From the NCBI GenBank assembly GCA_017302775.1, contig JAFLDC010000200.1, positions 1 to 5,182 on the forward strand: 5,182 nt of DNA. Reading direction: 5' to 3'. This document shows, one piece after another, positions 1-4,934 of the stretch (the stretch's first letter is position 1; each line of letters begins with the position of its first letter). Made by a program: the position numbers and the translations under genes. Source of the stretch: Sphingomonadales bacterium (GTDB taxonomy: Bacteria; Pseudomonadota; Alphaproteobacteria; Sphingomonadales; Sphingomonadaceae). The notes under the pieces were generated by a model. It was not told the DNA's origin, made no database searches, and worked only from the letters and a program-made list of their open reading frames with translations.

Positions 1-1317
1 GGCGAATACATCGTTGAGGTACATCGCCAGCGGATCGTCGCTCTTCTCGCCAAGGCCAAAGGCGGCGGTCGGCGCGGTCGGGGCGAGGATCACGTCGCAT
101 TGCGTGAAGGCGTTCCTGAAATCCTGCGAGATCAGTGTGCGGACCTTCTGCGCCTGGGTGTAATAAGCGTCATAAAAGCCTGCGCTCAGCACATAGGTGC
201 CGATCAGGATACGGCGCTTGACCTCTGCCCCGAACCCGGCGGCGCGGGTGGCGGCGTACATGTCCTGCAAACCTGCCCCATCAGGCAGATCGCGCAGGCC
301 ATAGCGCACCCCGTCATAACGGGCGAGGTTGCTGGACGCTTCGGCCGGGGCGATGATGTAATAGGCCGGCAGCGCATACTTGGTGTGCGGCAGGCTGATC
401 TCGACGATCTCTGCCCCGGCATCCTTGAGCCAGGCGATACCGTCATCCCAGCTTTTGGCGACATCGGCATCGAGCCCATCGACGCGATATTCGCGCGGGA
501 TGCCAACTTTCTTGCCTTTCAGGTCAGCATTCAGCCCGGCTTCCCATTCGGGCACCGGCAGGTTCAGACTGGTTGCGTCCTTGGGATCGAACCCGGCCAT
601 CGCCTCCAGCATGATCGCACAGTCGCGCACATCGCGCGCCATCGGGCCAGCCTGGTCGAGGCTGGAGGCGAAGGCGACGATGCCCCAGCGGCTGCAGCGC
701 CCATAGGTCGGCTTGATCCCGGATATTCCGGTGAAGGCGGCAGGCTGGCGGATCGAGCCGCCGGTGTCGGTACCGGTCGCAGCCGGAGCGAGACGCGCAG
801 CCACGGCGGTAGAGCTGCCACCTGACGAGCCACCGGGCGCCAGCGCGGCATTGCCGCCATCGTTGCGCCGCCACGGTGAGATCACGTTGCCGAAATAGCT
901 GGTCTCGTTCGACGATCCCATCGCGAACTGATCGAGATTGAGCTTGCCCAGCATGCCTGCACCGGCATCCCACAGCTTCTGCGAGACGGTGCTTTCATAT
1001 TCAGGCTTAAACCCTTCGAGAATGTGGCTGGCCGCGGTAGTCTGCACGCCTTTGGTCGCGAACAGATCCTTCATGCCAATCGGCACGCCGCCCATCTTGC
1101 CCAGCGGTTCGCCCTTGGCCCGGCGCGCGTCGGTAGCCTTGGCGGCTTCGACCGCCAGTTCCGGCGTCGCGACGATATAGGCGTTCAGCGCGGTGGCCGC
1201 AGCGACGTTGGCGTTGAAGGCATCCGCGATTTCAACTGCAGAGAAATCGCCCTTGACCACACCATCACGAATGGCGGCGACACCCAGTTCGGTCAGCACG
1301 TTTGCGGAACCTGACAT
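1..1317 (-). CDS. gatA: Glu-tRNA(Gln)/Asp-tRNA(Asn) amidotransferase subunit A (GatA), 3' end beyond window
   Basis: This is the amidase subunit of GatCAB, the cytoplasmic complex that releases ammonia from glutamine (or asparagine) for transamidation of Glu-tRNA(Gln) and Asp-tRNA(Asn). The window holds 439 residues from the start. The family is usually about 490 aa, so roughly 50 C-terminal residues lie off the left edge. The amidase signature is intact. By eye, the Ser-cisSer-Lys triad is Lys83 (GMKD), Ser164 (GGSSGGSS, 162-169) and Ser188 ([11 protein letters not shown], 182-192). The 24-residue spacing between the two serines matches known GatA proteins. The stretch [17 protein letters not shown] (206-222) and a few extra residues before GGSSGG look alphaproteobacterial. 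The ATG shares its A with the gatC stop (TAATG). An AAGGTGA Shine-Dalgarno sits inside the gatC end at 1331-1325, seven bases upstream, so translation is probably coupled. No frameshift or missing catalytic residue is seen. gatB is expected downstream but is not visible. Confidence 0.97.
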   Translation of the reverse strand, partial: MSGSANVLTELGVAAIRDGVVKGDFSAVEIADAFNANVAAATALNAYIVATPELAVEAAKATDARRAKGEPLGKMGGVPIGMKDLFATKGVQTTAASHILEGFKPEYESTVSQKLWDAGAGMLGKLNLDQFAMGSSNETSYFGNVISPWRRNDGGNAALAPGGSSGGSSTAVAARLAPAATGTDTGGSIRQPAAFTGISGIKPTYGRCSRWGIVAFASSLDQAGPMARDVRDCAIMLEAMAGFDPKDATSLNLPVPEWEAGLNADLKGKKVGIPREYRVDGLDADVAKSWDDGIAWLKDAGAEIVEISLPHTKYALPAYYIIAPAEASSNLARYDGVRYGLRDLPDGAGLQDMYAATRAAGFGAEVKRRILIGTYVLSAGFYDAYYTQAQKVRTLISQDFRNAFTQCDVILAPTAPTAAFGLGEKSDDPLAMYLNDVFA

Positions 1318-1604
1318 TATTCGATCACCTTGGGCACGCCGAAGAACCCGTCTTGCCGCGCCGGGGCATTGGCCAGCACAGCATCACGCACCCCGCCATC
1401 GGTGACAACGTCATCGCGCAGGCGCAGGTGATTGGCGATCACGGCGGTCATCGGTTCGACCCCGGTCACATCAACTTCACCCAGTTGTTCGACCCAGGCG
1501 AGAATCCCGTTCAGTTCGGGTACCATTGCCGCCAGCTCGGCCTCGCTCACCTTGATGCGGGCCAGCGCGGCGATCTTTGCCACCGTGGCAGTATCGACCG
1601 ACAT
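1317..1604 (-). CDS. gatC: Glu-tRNA(Gln)/Asp-tRNA(Asn) amidotransferase subunit C (GatC)
   Basis: This 95-residue protein has the normal GatC length. GatC is the small subunit that wraps around GatA and bridges it to GatB, stabilising the amidotransferase. The N-terminus carries the typical pattern of a helix with [10 protein letters not shown] (8-17), then an acidic helical stretch with [18 protein letters not shown] (28-45). The family signature VTGVEPM follows at 46-52, and then the LRxD segment (LRLRDDVV, 60-67). The C-terminus [10 protein letters not shown] matches the usual GatC ending (FxVPKVIE). The start is supported by an AAGGT Shine-Dalgarno at 1617-1613, eight bases upstream. The gene follows the FKBP gene by 35 bases with no terminator between them, and overlaps gatA by one base. 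It is therefore most likely made from a FKBP-gatC-gatA transcript, possibly with an extra promoter in the short gap. Nothing is unusual in the protein. Confidence 0.97.
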   Translation of the reverse strand: MSVDTATVAKIAALARIKVSEAELAAMVPELNGILAWVEQLGEVDVTGVEPMTAVIANHLRLRDDVVTDGGVRDAVLANAPARQDGFFGVPKVIE

Positions 1605-1617
1605 AATGCGCTACCTT

Positions 1618-1630
1618 GTTATTCCATAAC
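1618..1630. repeat. Short AT-rich palindrome before gatC
   Basis: GTTAT-TCC-ATAAC is a perfect 5-base inverted repeat with a 3-base centre. It lies in the 35-base gap between the FKBP stop and the gatC start, directly upstream of the gatC Shine-Dalgarno (1617-1613). It is AT-rich in an otherwise GC-rich window. As RNA it would be a very weak hairpin. As DNA it could be a protein-binding half-site pair or part of a -10 region for a gatC promoter. I see no matching -35 element, so its role is open. Confidence 0.35.
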
Positions 1631-1639
1631 GAAGAAGAA

Positions 1640-2233
1640 TCAGCCGCCCTTGCGTCCCGATTGGCCGACCGGCTGCTCTTCCAGTTCCGGCGGCATTCCG
1701 CCCGGAGGCGCTTCGGCTCCACTCTTCTTGCCGCCCTTGCCCTGTTCGGCTGCCATCGCTTCCATCGCCTTCGCCTGTTCAGCCTGCATTTCCTGCTCAG
1801 CCGAAGCGCGGCTCTGGACCTTCAGCAGGTCGATCTCGAAAGTCAGGTCGGTGTTGGGGGCAATCCCCGGCGCGCCTTCCTTGCCATAGGCCAGTTCTGA
1901 CGGGATCACGACCTTGTACTTGCCGCCGGGCTTCATCTGGACCAGCGCCTTGGTGAAACCCGGAATGATGCCCTGCAGCGGCAGCTTGGCGCTTTGCGCC
2001 TGGTCGAACACCTTGCCGTCCGGCAAAGTGCCCTTGTAATTGATGGTCACCACGTCGGCCTCGGTCGGCGAAGTGCCGGTGCCGGCCTTGATCGTTTCGA
2101 CATCAACGCCCGGCGGCAATGAGGCCCACACCACTCCGCCAGCAGCGAGTGCGACGGCGGCGACACCCAGCCACAGCTTGGTCAACGCGCCTTTGGCGAT
2201 CGGCTGGAGCGGTACGCGAGTGATTTCGGTCAT
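1640..2233 (-). CDS. FKBP-type peptidyl-prolyl cis-trans isomerase, N-terminal membrane anchor or signal sequence
   Basis: This 197-residue PPIase catalyses cis-trans rotation of X-Pro bonds, probably acting on folding proteins outside the cytoplasm. A short N-terminus with Arg6, Lys14 and Lys19 precedes one hydrophobic segment (about 20-37), so the FKBP domain should face the periplasm. V-W-A37 could be a signal peptidase I site, so a cleaved soluble form is possible. There is no lipobox cysteine. The FKBP fold covers about 43-140, with VVTINYKG (61-68), the F76-D77 pair, GIIPGF (88-93), a tyrosine in LAYG (114-117) and LTFEIDLL (130-137). F93 stands where FKBP12 has Trp59, which is common in bacteria. 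The tail adds an Ala/Glu/Gln/Met-rich, probably helical stretch (141-165) and a Gly/Pro/Lys-rich end. The start is preceded by AGGGA at 2244-2240. The gene follows the rpsU terminator and probably heads the transcript into gatC-gatA. Its substrates cannot be told from sequence. Confidence 0.93.
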   Translation of the reverse strand: MTEITRVPLQPIAKGALTKLWLGVAAVALAAGGVVWASLPPGVDVETIKAGTGTSPTEADVVTINYKGTLPDGKVFDQAQSAKLPLQGIIPGFTKALVQMKPGGKYKVVIPSELAYGKEGAPGIAPNTDLTFEIDLLKVQSRASAEQEMQAEQAKAMEAMAAEQGKGGKKSGAEAPPGGMPPELEEQPVGQSGRKGG

Positions 2234-2270
2234 CGGGAATCCCTGTCTGGAATGGGTGTAGGTCTAGAAA

Positions 2271-2300
2271 TGCAAAAGGGCGCGGAAGCCTCCGCGCCCT
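2271..2300 (-). terminator. Rho-independent terminator of rpsU
   Basis: A perfect 10-base-pair stem (arms 2277-2286 and 2291-2300, AGGGCGCGGA against TCCGCGCCCT) closes a 4-base loop. On the minus strand it is followed by TTTTGCATTT, a short U-rich run. It starts 43 bases after the rpsU stop codon and ends 37 bases before the FKBP start, so it should end most rpsU transcripts before the FKBP gene. The plus-strand copy has no T run after the stem, so it looks one-directional. Confidence 0.85.
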
Positions 2301-2310
2301 CATGGCTTAA

Positions 2311-2334
2311 TGCAAGCCGAGGTTCAAGCTTGCA
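2311..2334 (-). repeat. Inverted repeat in the rpsU 3' untranslated region
   Basis: TGCAAGC (2311-2317) and GCTTGCA (2328-2334) are perfect 7-base arms around a 10-base spacer. They lie between the rpsU stop codon and the intrinsic terminator. In the rpsU mRNA this would be a second 3' hairpin, and it might stabilise the end or merely be fortuitous. It lacks a following U tract, so it is not a terminator itself. Confidence 0.45.
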
Positions 2335-2343
2335 GAAGGCGTT

Positions 2344-2550
2344 TTACTTGACGCCGTCGCGCTCCATCCGCTTGCGCTCCATCTTGCGGGCGCGGCGCAC
2401 GGCAGCAGCTTTTTCACGGGCACGCTTCTCGCTCGGCTTTTCAAAGTGACGACGCAGCTTCATCTCGCGGTACACGCCTTCACGCTGCAGCTTCTTCTTG
2501 AGCGCGCGCAGGGCCTGCTCGACATTGTTGTCGCGGACGAGAATTTGCAT
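2344..2550 (-). CDS. rpsU: 30S ribosomal protein S21
   Basis: This 68-residue, very basic protein is a clear bS21. S21 sits on the 30S platform near the 3' end of 16S rRNA and helps translation initiation. The N-terminus [20 protein letters not shown] is the family signature. It is followed by a Glu-Gly turn, the [20 protein letters not shown] block (28-47) and a Lys/Arg-rich C-terminal helix. The length is normal for an alphaproteobacterium. The start is set by a strong Shine-Dalgarno, GAGGTGG at 2565-2559, eight bases upstream of the ATG. The gene appears monocistronic. It has a long leader with two possible hairpins upstream and an intrinsic terminator downstream. In enterobacteria rpsU usually sits with dnaG and rpoD, but here it neighbours FKBP-gatC-gatA instead. 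Nothing in the protein is abnormal. Confidence 0.97.
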   Translation of the reverse strand: MQILVRDNNVEQALRALKKKLQREGVYREMKLRRHFEKPSEKRAREKAAAVRRARKMERKRMERDGVK

Positions 2551-2570
2551 AGACTAAGCCACCTCATTGG

Positions 2571-2618
2571 CAAAAGACCAGAACCCCGCGGCAGTCCGAT
2601 GCGGGGGATTGTCTTTTG
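2571..2618 (-). promoter_or_regulatory. Hairpin in the rpsU leader next to the Shine-Dalgarno
   Basis: Two nested pairs of perfect arms lie just upstream of rpsU. The outer pair is CAAAAGAC (2571-2578) with GTCTTTTG (2611-2618). The inner pair is CCCCGC (2584-2589) with GCGGGG (2601-2606). A small internal loop (2579-2583 and 2607-2610) lies between them and the terminal loop has 11 bases. In minus-strand RNA the structure ends six bases before the GAGGTGG Shine-Dalgarno (2565-2559). This placement fits a translational control element, perhaps an S21 autoregulatory site, but function is inferred. I do not recognise a named ribosomal-protein leader motif. Confidence 0.6.
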
Positions 2619-2671
2619 AATCAAACGAACGAATCAAAACGAAAACGCGCCGAATCCTTGATAGGAACGGC
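2619..2671 (-). promoter_or_regulatory. Weak hairpin plus U-rich tract in the rpsU leader, possible attenuator
   Basis: In minus-strand order, GCCG (2671-2668) pairs with CGGC (2652-2649), and TCC/GGA pair inside a 1x2 internal loop. The closing loop is six bases (2663-2658). This hairpin is followed by a T-rich stretch (2648-2619) with two CGTTTT copies and two TTTGATTC copies. A hairpin followed by U-rich RNA resembles an attenuator, but the stem is short and imperfect and the U runs are broken by G and C. It could also be an S1-binding or RNase E-accessible leader segment. Confidence 0.3.
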
Positions 2672-2684
2672 TCGAACCGGCGGG

Positions 2685-2713
2685 CGGCTAGCAGAGTCGC
2701 ACTGACAAGGCAA
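2685..2713 (-). promoter_or_regulatory. Candidate rpsU promoter
   Basis: On the minus strand, TTGCCT (2713-2708) and TAGCCG (2690-2685) are separated by 17 bases. An overlapping TTGTCA lies at 2708-2703. The -35 is reasonable and the spacing ideal, but the -10 agrees with the general consensus at only its first two positions. A start here would give a leader of roughly 125-130 bases carrying both hairpins. An alternative TTGATT-18-GACAAT pair lies closer to the gene, but its -10 would overlap the arm of the proximal hairpin. Confidence 0.3.
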
Positions 2714-2774
2714 GTCGGGAAAACCAATCACACGCTGTCGCTGGCCGCACCGTGCTGCCCGGCGATTACACCGT

Positions 2775-2861
2775 ATCGGATCATTCTTGCCCTGATTCGC
2801 AGCCAAGCCTGTGCTATTTCCCGCGCGATCGCAATCCGATCCGGGGGTGTTGCGATCCGAT
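2775..2861. repeat. Three copies of heptamer ATCCGAT, possible operator sites
   Basis: ATCCGAT occurs at 2834-2840 and 2855-2861, 21 bases apart (about two helical turns, hence the same face of the DNA). It occurs once more in reverse complement (ATCGGAT) at 2775-2781. Two of the three extend to GATCCGAT. The copies lie 150-230 bases upstream of the symporter start, where an operator or activator site would be plausible. No regulator is visible in the window, and the pattern was noticed after the fact. Confidence 0.4.
2827..2857. repeat. 8-base inverted repeat upstream of the symporter
   Basis: GATCGCAA (2827-2834) and TTGCGATC (2850-2857) are perfect inverted arms separated by 15 bases. The right arm overlaps one ATCCGAT copy (2855-2861), and the left arm touches another (2834-2840), so the two patterns may be parts of one binding region. 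It could equally form a hairpin in RNA. Its function is unknown. Confidence 0.45.
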
Positions 2862-2918
2862 GGGTCGGGTCCGGCCCGGCCAGTCCCCGCAAAACCCCTC
2901 TGGCCGGCCGCAAATGGT

Positions 2919-2954
2919 GGTGGCATCGGCTCGGCCCAATCGGCCGATGCCGCC
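2919..2954 (+). promoter_or_regulatory. 12-base-pair hairpin in the presumed symporter leader
   Basis: GGTGGCATCGGC (2919-2930) pairs with GCCGATGCCGCC (2943-2954) across a 12-base loop, with one U-G wobble in plus-strand RNA. An alternative small hairpin (CGGCC-CAATC-GGCCG) can form in the centre. The stem ends 53 bases before the symporter ATG and 41 bases before its Shine-Dalgarno. No T run follows on either strand, so it is not a standard terminator. It may be leader structure or a dyad-symmetric binding site. Confidence 0.45.
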
Positions 2955-3007
2955 GCTAATTGCCTCGCAGCGCGAACTGTGGTGTTTGCCCCGTCAAAGG
3001 GGGCCAC

Positions 3008-4516
3008 ATGCAAACCAGCTTCACCGCGATCGATTGGGCCGTGCTGTGCGGCTATGTGTTGCTGCTCGCGCTGGCGGGCTGGCTAACCACGCGCCGGGGG
3101 ATGAAAAGCGAGGACTACTTTCTGGCCGGGCATCACGCCCCCACCTGGTTGGTGGCCGTCTCGGTACTATCGACGGTCCAGTCAGCCGCCACCTTTCTGG
3201 GGGTGCCGGACAACGCCTATCGCGGCAACTATACGTATCTGGGCGGGGTTCTGGCCGCGCTGATCGCAGCCTGGATTGTCGCCAACGTCCTGATCCCCCG
3301 GTTTTACGCCCTGAAGGTAACCACCGTTTACGAACTGCTGGAGACCCGCTTTGATGCCACGGCCCGCCGGGCAGCGGCGGTGATGTACCTGATCGGGCGA
3401 ATCTTCGCCAGCGGCGCGCGGCTTTATCTTGCAGCAATCGCCGTCTCGATGATCCTGTTTCTTGACGTATCGCCCCAGCACATTGCGATAGCGGCCTTCA
3501 CCTTGCTGGTGTTCGGGCTGATCTTTACGTTCATGGGCGGACTGGAATCGGTGATCTGGAGCGATCTTGTCCAGGTCACGCTTTATGTCGGCGCTGCCCT
3601 GCTGGTCGCCTGGCATCTGTGGAGCGGGCTGGACATGACCGTGACAGAGGCGGTTGCGACGCTTCGGGCAGAAGACAAGATCGCGCTGATCAACCCCACG
3701 TTCGATCTTGCGGCACCGTGGAGCATCTTTGCCGTCCTGACCGGGGTCATGCTACTCAACCTCGCCAGTTCAGGACTGGATCAGGACATCACCCAACGCC
3801 TGCTGGCCTGCGAGGATGCCAAAAAGGGTGCGCGGTCGCTTTATGCCTCGGTCTGGCTGTCCCTGCCCGTGATCCTGCTGTTTCTGGTGATCGGGTCCCT
3901 GCTGTATCTGCACTACAACGGCGGTGCGGACAGTTCGTTCAAGGGTGAGAAGGTCACCGTGTTCATGCATTACATCCTGACCGAGATTCCGCCGGGGCTG
4001 CGCGGGCTGGTGACGGTGGGGGTGATTGCCGCGGCAGCGATCAACTCGGGCTTGATCTCGATGTCGGCCGTGCTGGTCAACGACCTTTACCGCCCCTTCG
4101 CCGGGTCAAAAAGCGAAGGTCACTTCGTCAGGATGGGGCGGATTGCCAGCGTGATTTTGGGCGCAGCCTTGTTCGGCATGGCGATCCTGTCCTACTACTG
4201 GCAGCGCTATGCCGATAGCGCACTGCTTGATTTCGTGCTGGGGGTCATGGCTTTTGCCTATTCCGGCCTGATCGGGGTCTATGGCGTGGCGCTGTTCACG
4301 GGGCGCGGCAGTTCGGCTAGCGTGATCGCCGCCTTCATCGCCGGATTTGCGACCGTGCTGGCCTTTCAGCCGTTCATCATCGACAGTCTGAGCCTGCCCC
4401 TGGCGCTGAAAGGTATCGCCTTTCCATGGCAGCTGGTGCTGGGCAGCACGATCGCCGCTGCGGTGTGCGCGGCAGTGCCGGGCAAGGGAGTGGCGCGCGG
4501 CGCGATCAGCGGCTAA
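3008..4516 (+). CDS. Sodium:solute symporter family (SSS/SLC5) transporter, substrate unknown
   Basis: This 502-residue inner-membrane protein has about 13-14 hydrophobic segments, the LeuT-like layout of the SSS family, which usually couples Na+ entry to uptake of a small solute. Family features include GMKSEDYFLAG (31-41), the first core helix VSVLSTVQSAATFLGVP (51-67), TVYELLETRF (106-115), and FMGGLESVIWSDLVQ (175-189). Further on are GLDQDITQR (256-264) and AAAINSGLISMSAVLVNDLYRP (342-363). In that last helix Ser347 aligns with vSGLT Ser364, but Gly348 stands where vSGLT has Ser365 and PutP has Thr341, so the Na2 site may be altered. The start is ATG 3008, preceded by AAAGGGGG at 2996-3003. 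An in-frame TTG at 2960 would add 16 polar residues without a ribosome site. crcB follows after 10 bases. Substrate cannot be assigned; sugars, carboxylates and amino acids are all possible in this family. Confidence 0.9.
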   Translation: MQTSFTAIDWAVLCGYVLLLALAGWLTTRRGMKSEDYFLAGHHAPTWLVAVSVLSTVQSAATFLGVPDNAYRGNYTYLGGVLAALIAAWIVANVLIPRFYALKVTTVYELLETRFDATARRAAAVMYLIGRIFASGARLYLAAIAVSMILFLDVSPQHIAIAAFTLLVFGLIFTFMGGLESVIWSDLVQVTLYVGAALLVAWHLWSGLDMTVTEAVATLRAEDKIALINPTFDLAAPWSIFAVLTGVMLLNLASSGLDQDITQRLLACEDAKKGARSLYASVWLSLPVILLFLVIGSLLYLHYNGGADSSFKGEKVTVFMHYILTEIPPGLRGLVTVGVIAAAAINSGLISMSAVLVNDLYRPFAGSKSEGHFVRMGRIASVILGAALFGMAILSYYWQRYADSALLDFVLGVMAFAYSGLIGVYGVALFTGRGSSASVIAAFIAGFATVLAFQPFIIDSLSLPLALKGIAFPWQLVLGSTIAAAVCAAVPGKGVARGAISG

Positions 4517-4526
4517 GGCGCTGGCG

Positions 4527-4934
4527 ATGACATCAAGCACTTTCCTGCTGCACTCCGCGCTGGTCGCGCTGGGCGGCGCCATCGGCGCATGGCTGCGCTA
4601 TCTCGCCGGCCTTGCCTGGCTGCGCGCGATCGGACCGGTCTCGGCCAGCGCGTTTCCGTGGGCCACGCTCAGCGTCAACCTGATCGGCAGTTTCGCCATG
4701 GGGTTGCTGGCTGGGCTGCTGGCGCGCCACGGTCAGGGCGGAGAAGAAACGCGGCTGCTGGTCGGCGTCGGCGTTCTGGGGGGCTTCACCACGTTTTCCG
4801 CCTTCAGCCTTGAACTGGTCAATCTGGCCGAACGCGGCGCGCTGGGCAGTGCTGCGCTTTATGCGGTCATTTCGCTGGCCGGCGGGGTGATCGGCCTGAT
4901 CGGGGGCCTCGCCTGTGCACGGAGCATGGCATGA
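4527..4934 (+). CDS. crcB: Fluoride ion channel CrcB/Fluc
   Basis: This 135-residue protein has four predicted membrane helices (about 8-28, 43-65, 74-98 and 106-128). Fluc proteins form antiparallel dimers in the inner membrane and let fluoride leave the cytoplasm. All main signatures are present: GGAIGAWLRY (16-25, with Arg24), TLSVNLIGSFAMG (47-59, with the pore Asn51), and GVLGGFTTFSAFS (82-94). That last motif carries the central Na+-site loop and the phenylalanines Phe90 and Phe93 of the fluoride path. The length is normal. The start is 10 bases after the symporter stop, and its AAGG Shine-Dalgarno (4515-4518) overlaps that stop codon, which suggests cotranscription. The stop overlaps the next start as ATGA. 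No fluoride riboswitch is seen directly upstream or before the symporter, so fluoride control through that RNA is unlikely here. Confidence 0.96.
   Translation: MTSSTFLLHSALVALGGAIGAWLRYLAGLAWLRAIGPVSASAFPWATLSVNLIGSFAMGLLAGLLARHGQGGEETRLLVGVGVLGGFTTFSAFSLELVNLAERGALGSAALYAVISLAGGVIGLIGGLACARSMA

Larger units (their letters stand above)
2551..3007. other. Divergent intergenic region between rpsU and the symporter gene
   Basis: This 457-base stretch separates two divergently read genes. Open frames cross it on both strands, but their translations are Arg/Ala/Pro/Ser-rich without family features, and none has a good ribosome site. I therefore see no gene. It must hold the rpsU promoter and leader on the left and the symporter promoter on the right. 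The right side contains the ATCCGAT copies, a GATCGCAA/TTGCGATC inverted repeat, a GGCCGGCC palindrome (2902-2909) and a 12-base-pair hairpin. For the symporter, a TTGCCC at 2788-2793 is present, but the AT-rich CTATTT downstream is badly spaced, so no promoter is called. No tRNA or fluoride riboswitch pattern is present. Confidence 0.7.

Noticed and set aside
100..825. Long plus-strand open frame (241 codons) opposite gatA
   Set aside because: It is antisense to a strongly conserved GatA sequence. High GC in third positions leaves few stops on the opposite strand.
2649..2712. tRNA-like GGTTCGAGCC on the minus strand
   Set aside because: The TTCGA loop is there, but the flanking bases do not form a T stem, and no D arm, anticodon arm or acceptor stem can be drawn.
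2902..2909. GGCCGGCC palindrome as a functional site
   Set aside because: An 8-base GC palindrome is expected fairly often in DNA this rich in G and C, and nothing nearby supports a role.
2567..2959. 130-codon plus-strand open frame and a similar minus-strand frame across the intergenic region
   Set aside because: The translations are Arg/Ala/Pro/Ser-rich with no domain or membrane pattern. They overlap the rpsU leader and have no credible ribosome site, as expected from GC-rich non-coding DNA.
2700..3007. Possible fluoride (crcB) riboswitch controlling the symporter-crcB operon
   Set aside because: A GCCGATGCC segment faintly recalls the conserved GCUGAUG part, but the paired GGCGAUGG...CGCC start and the pseudoknot bases are missing. 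The segment is fully used in a simple 12-base-pair hairpin.
2960..3007. Longer symporter reading frame starting at TTG 2960
   Set aside because: The extra 16 residues are polar and unlike the family N-terminus, and no Shine-Dalgarno precedes the TTG. ATG 3008 has AAAGGGGG at good spacing.
4106..4582. Long minus-strand frames opposite the symporter and crcB (also 3021-3437 and 3182-3616)
   Set aside because: Their His/Gln/Asp/Arg-rich translations are mirror images of membrane-protein codons, with no family resemblance. The sense-strand genes are unambiguous.
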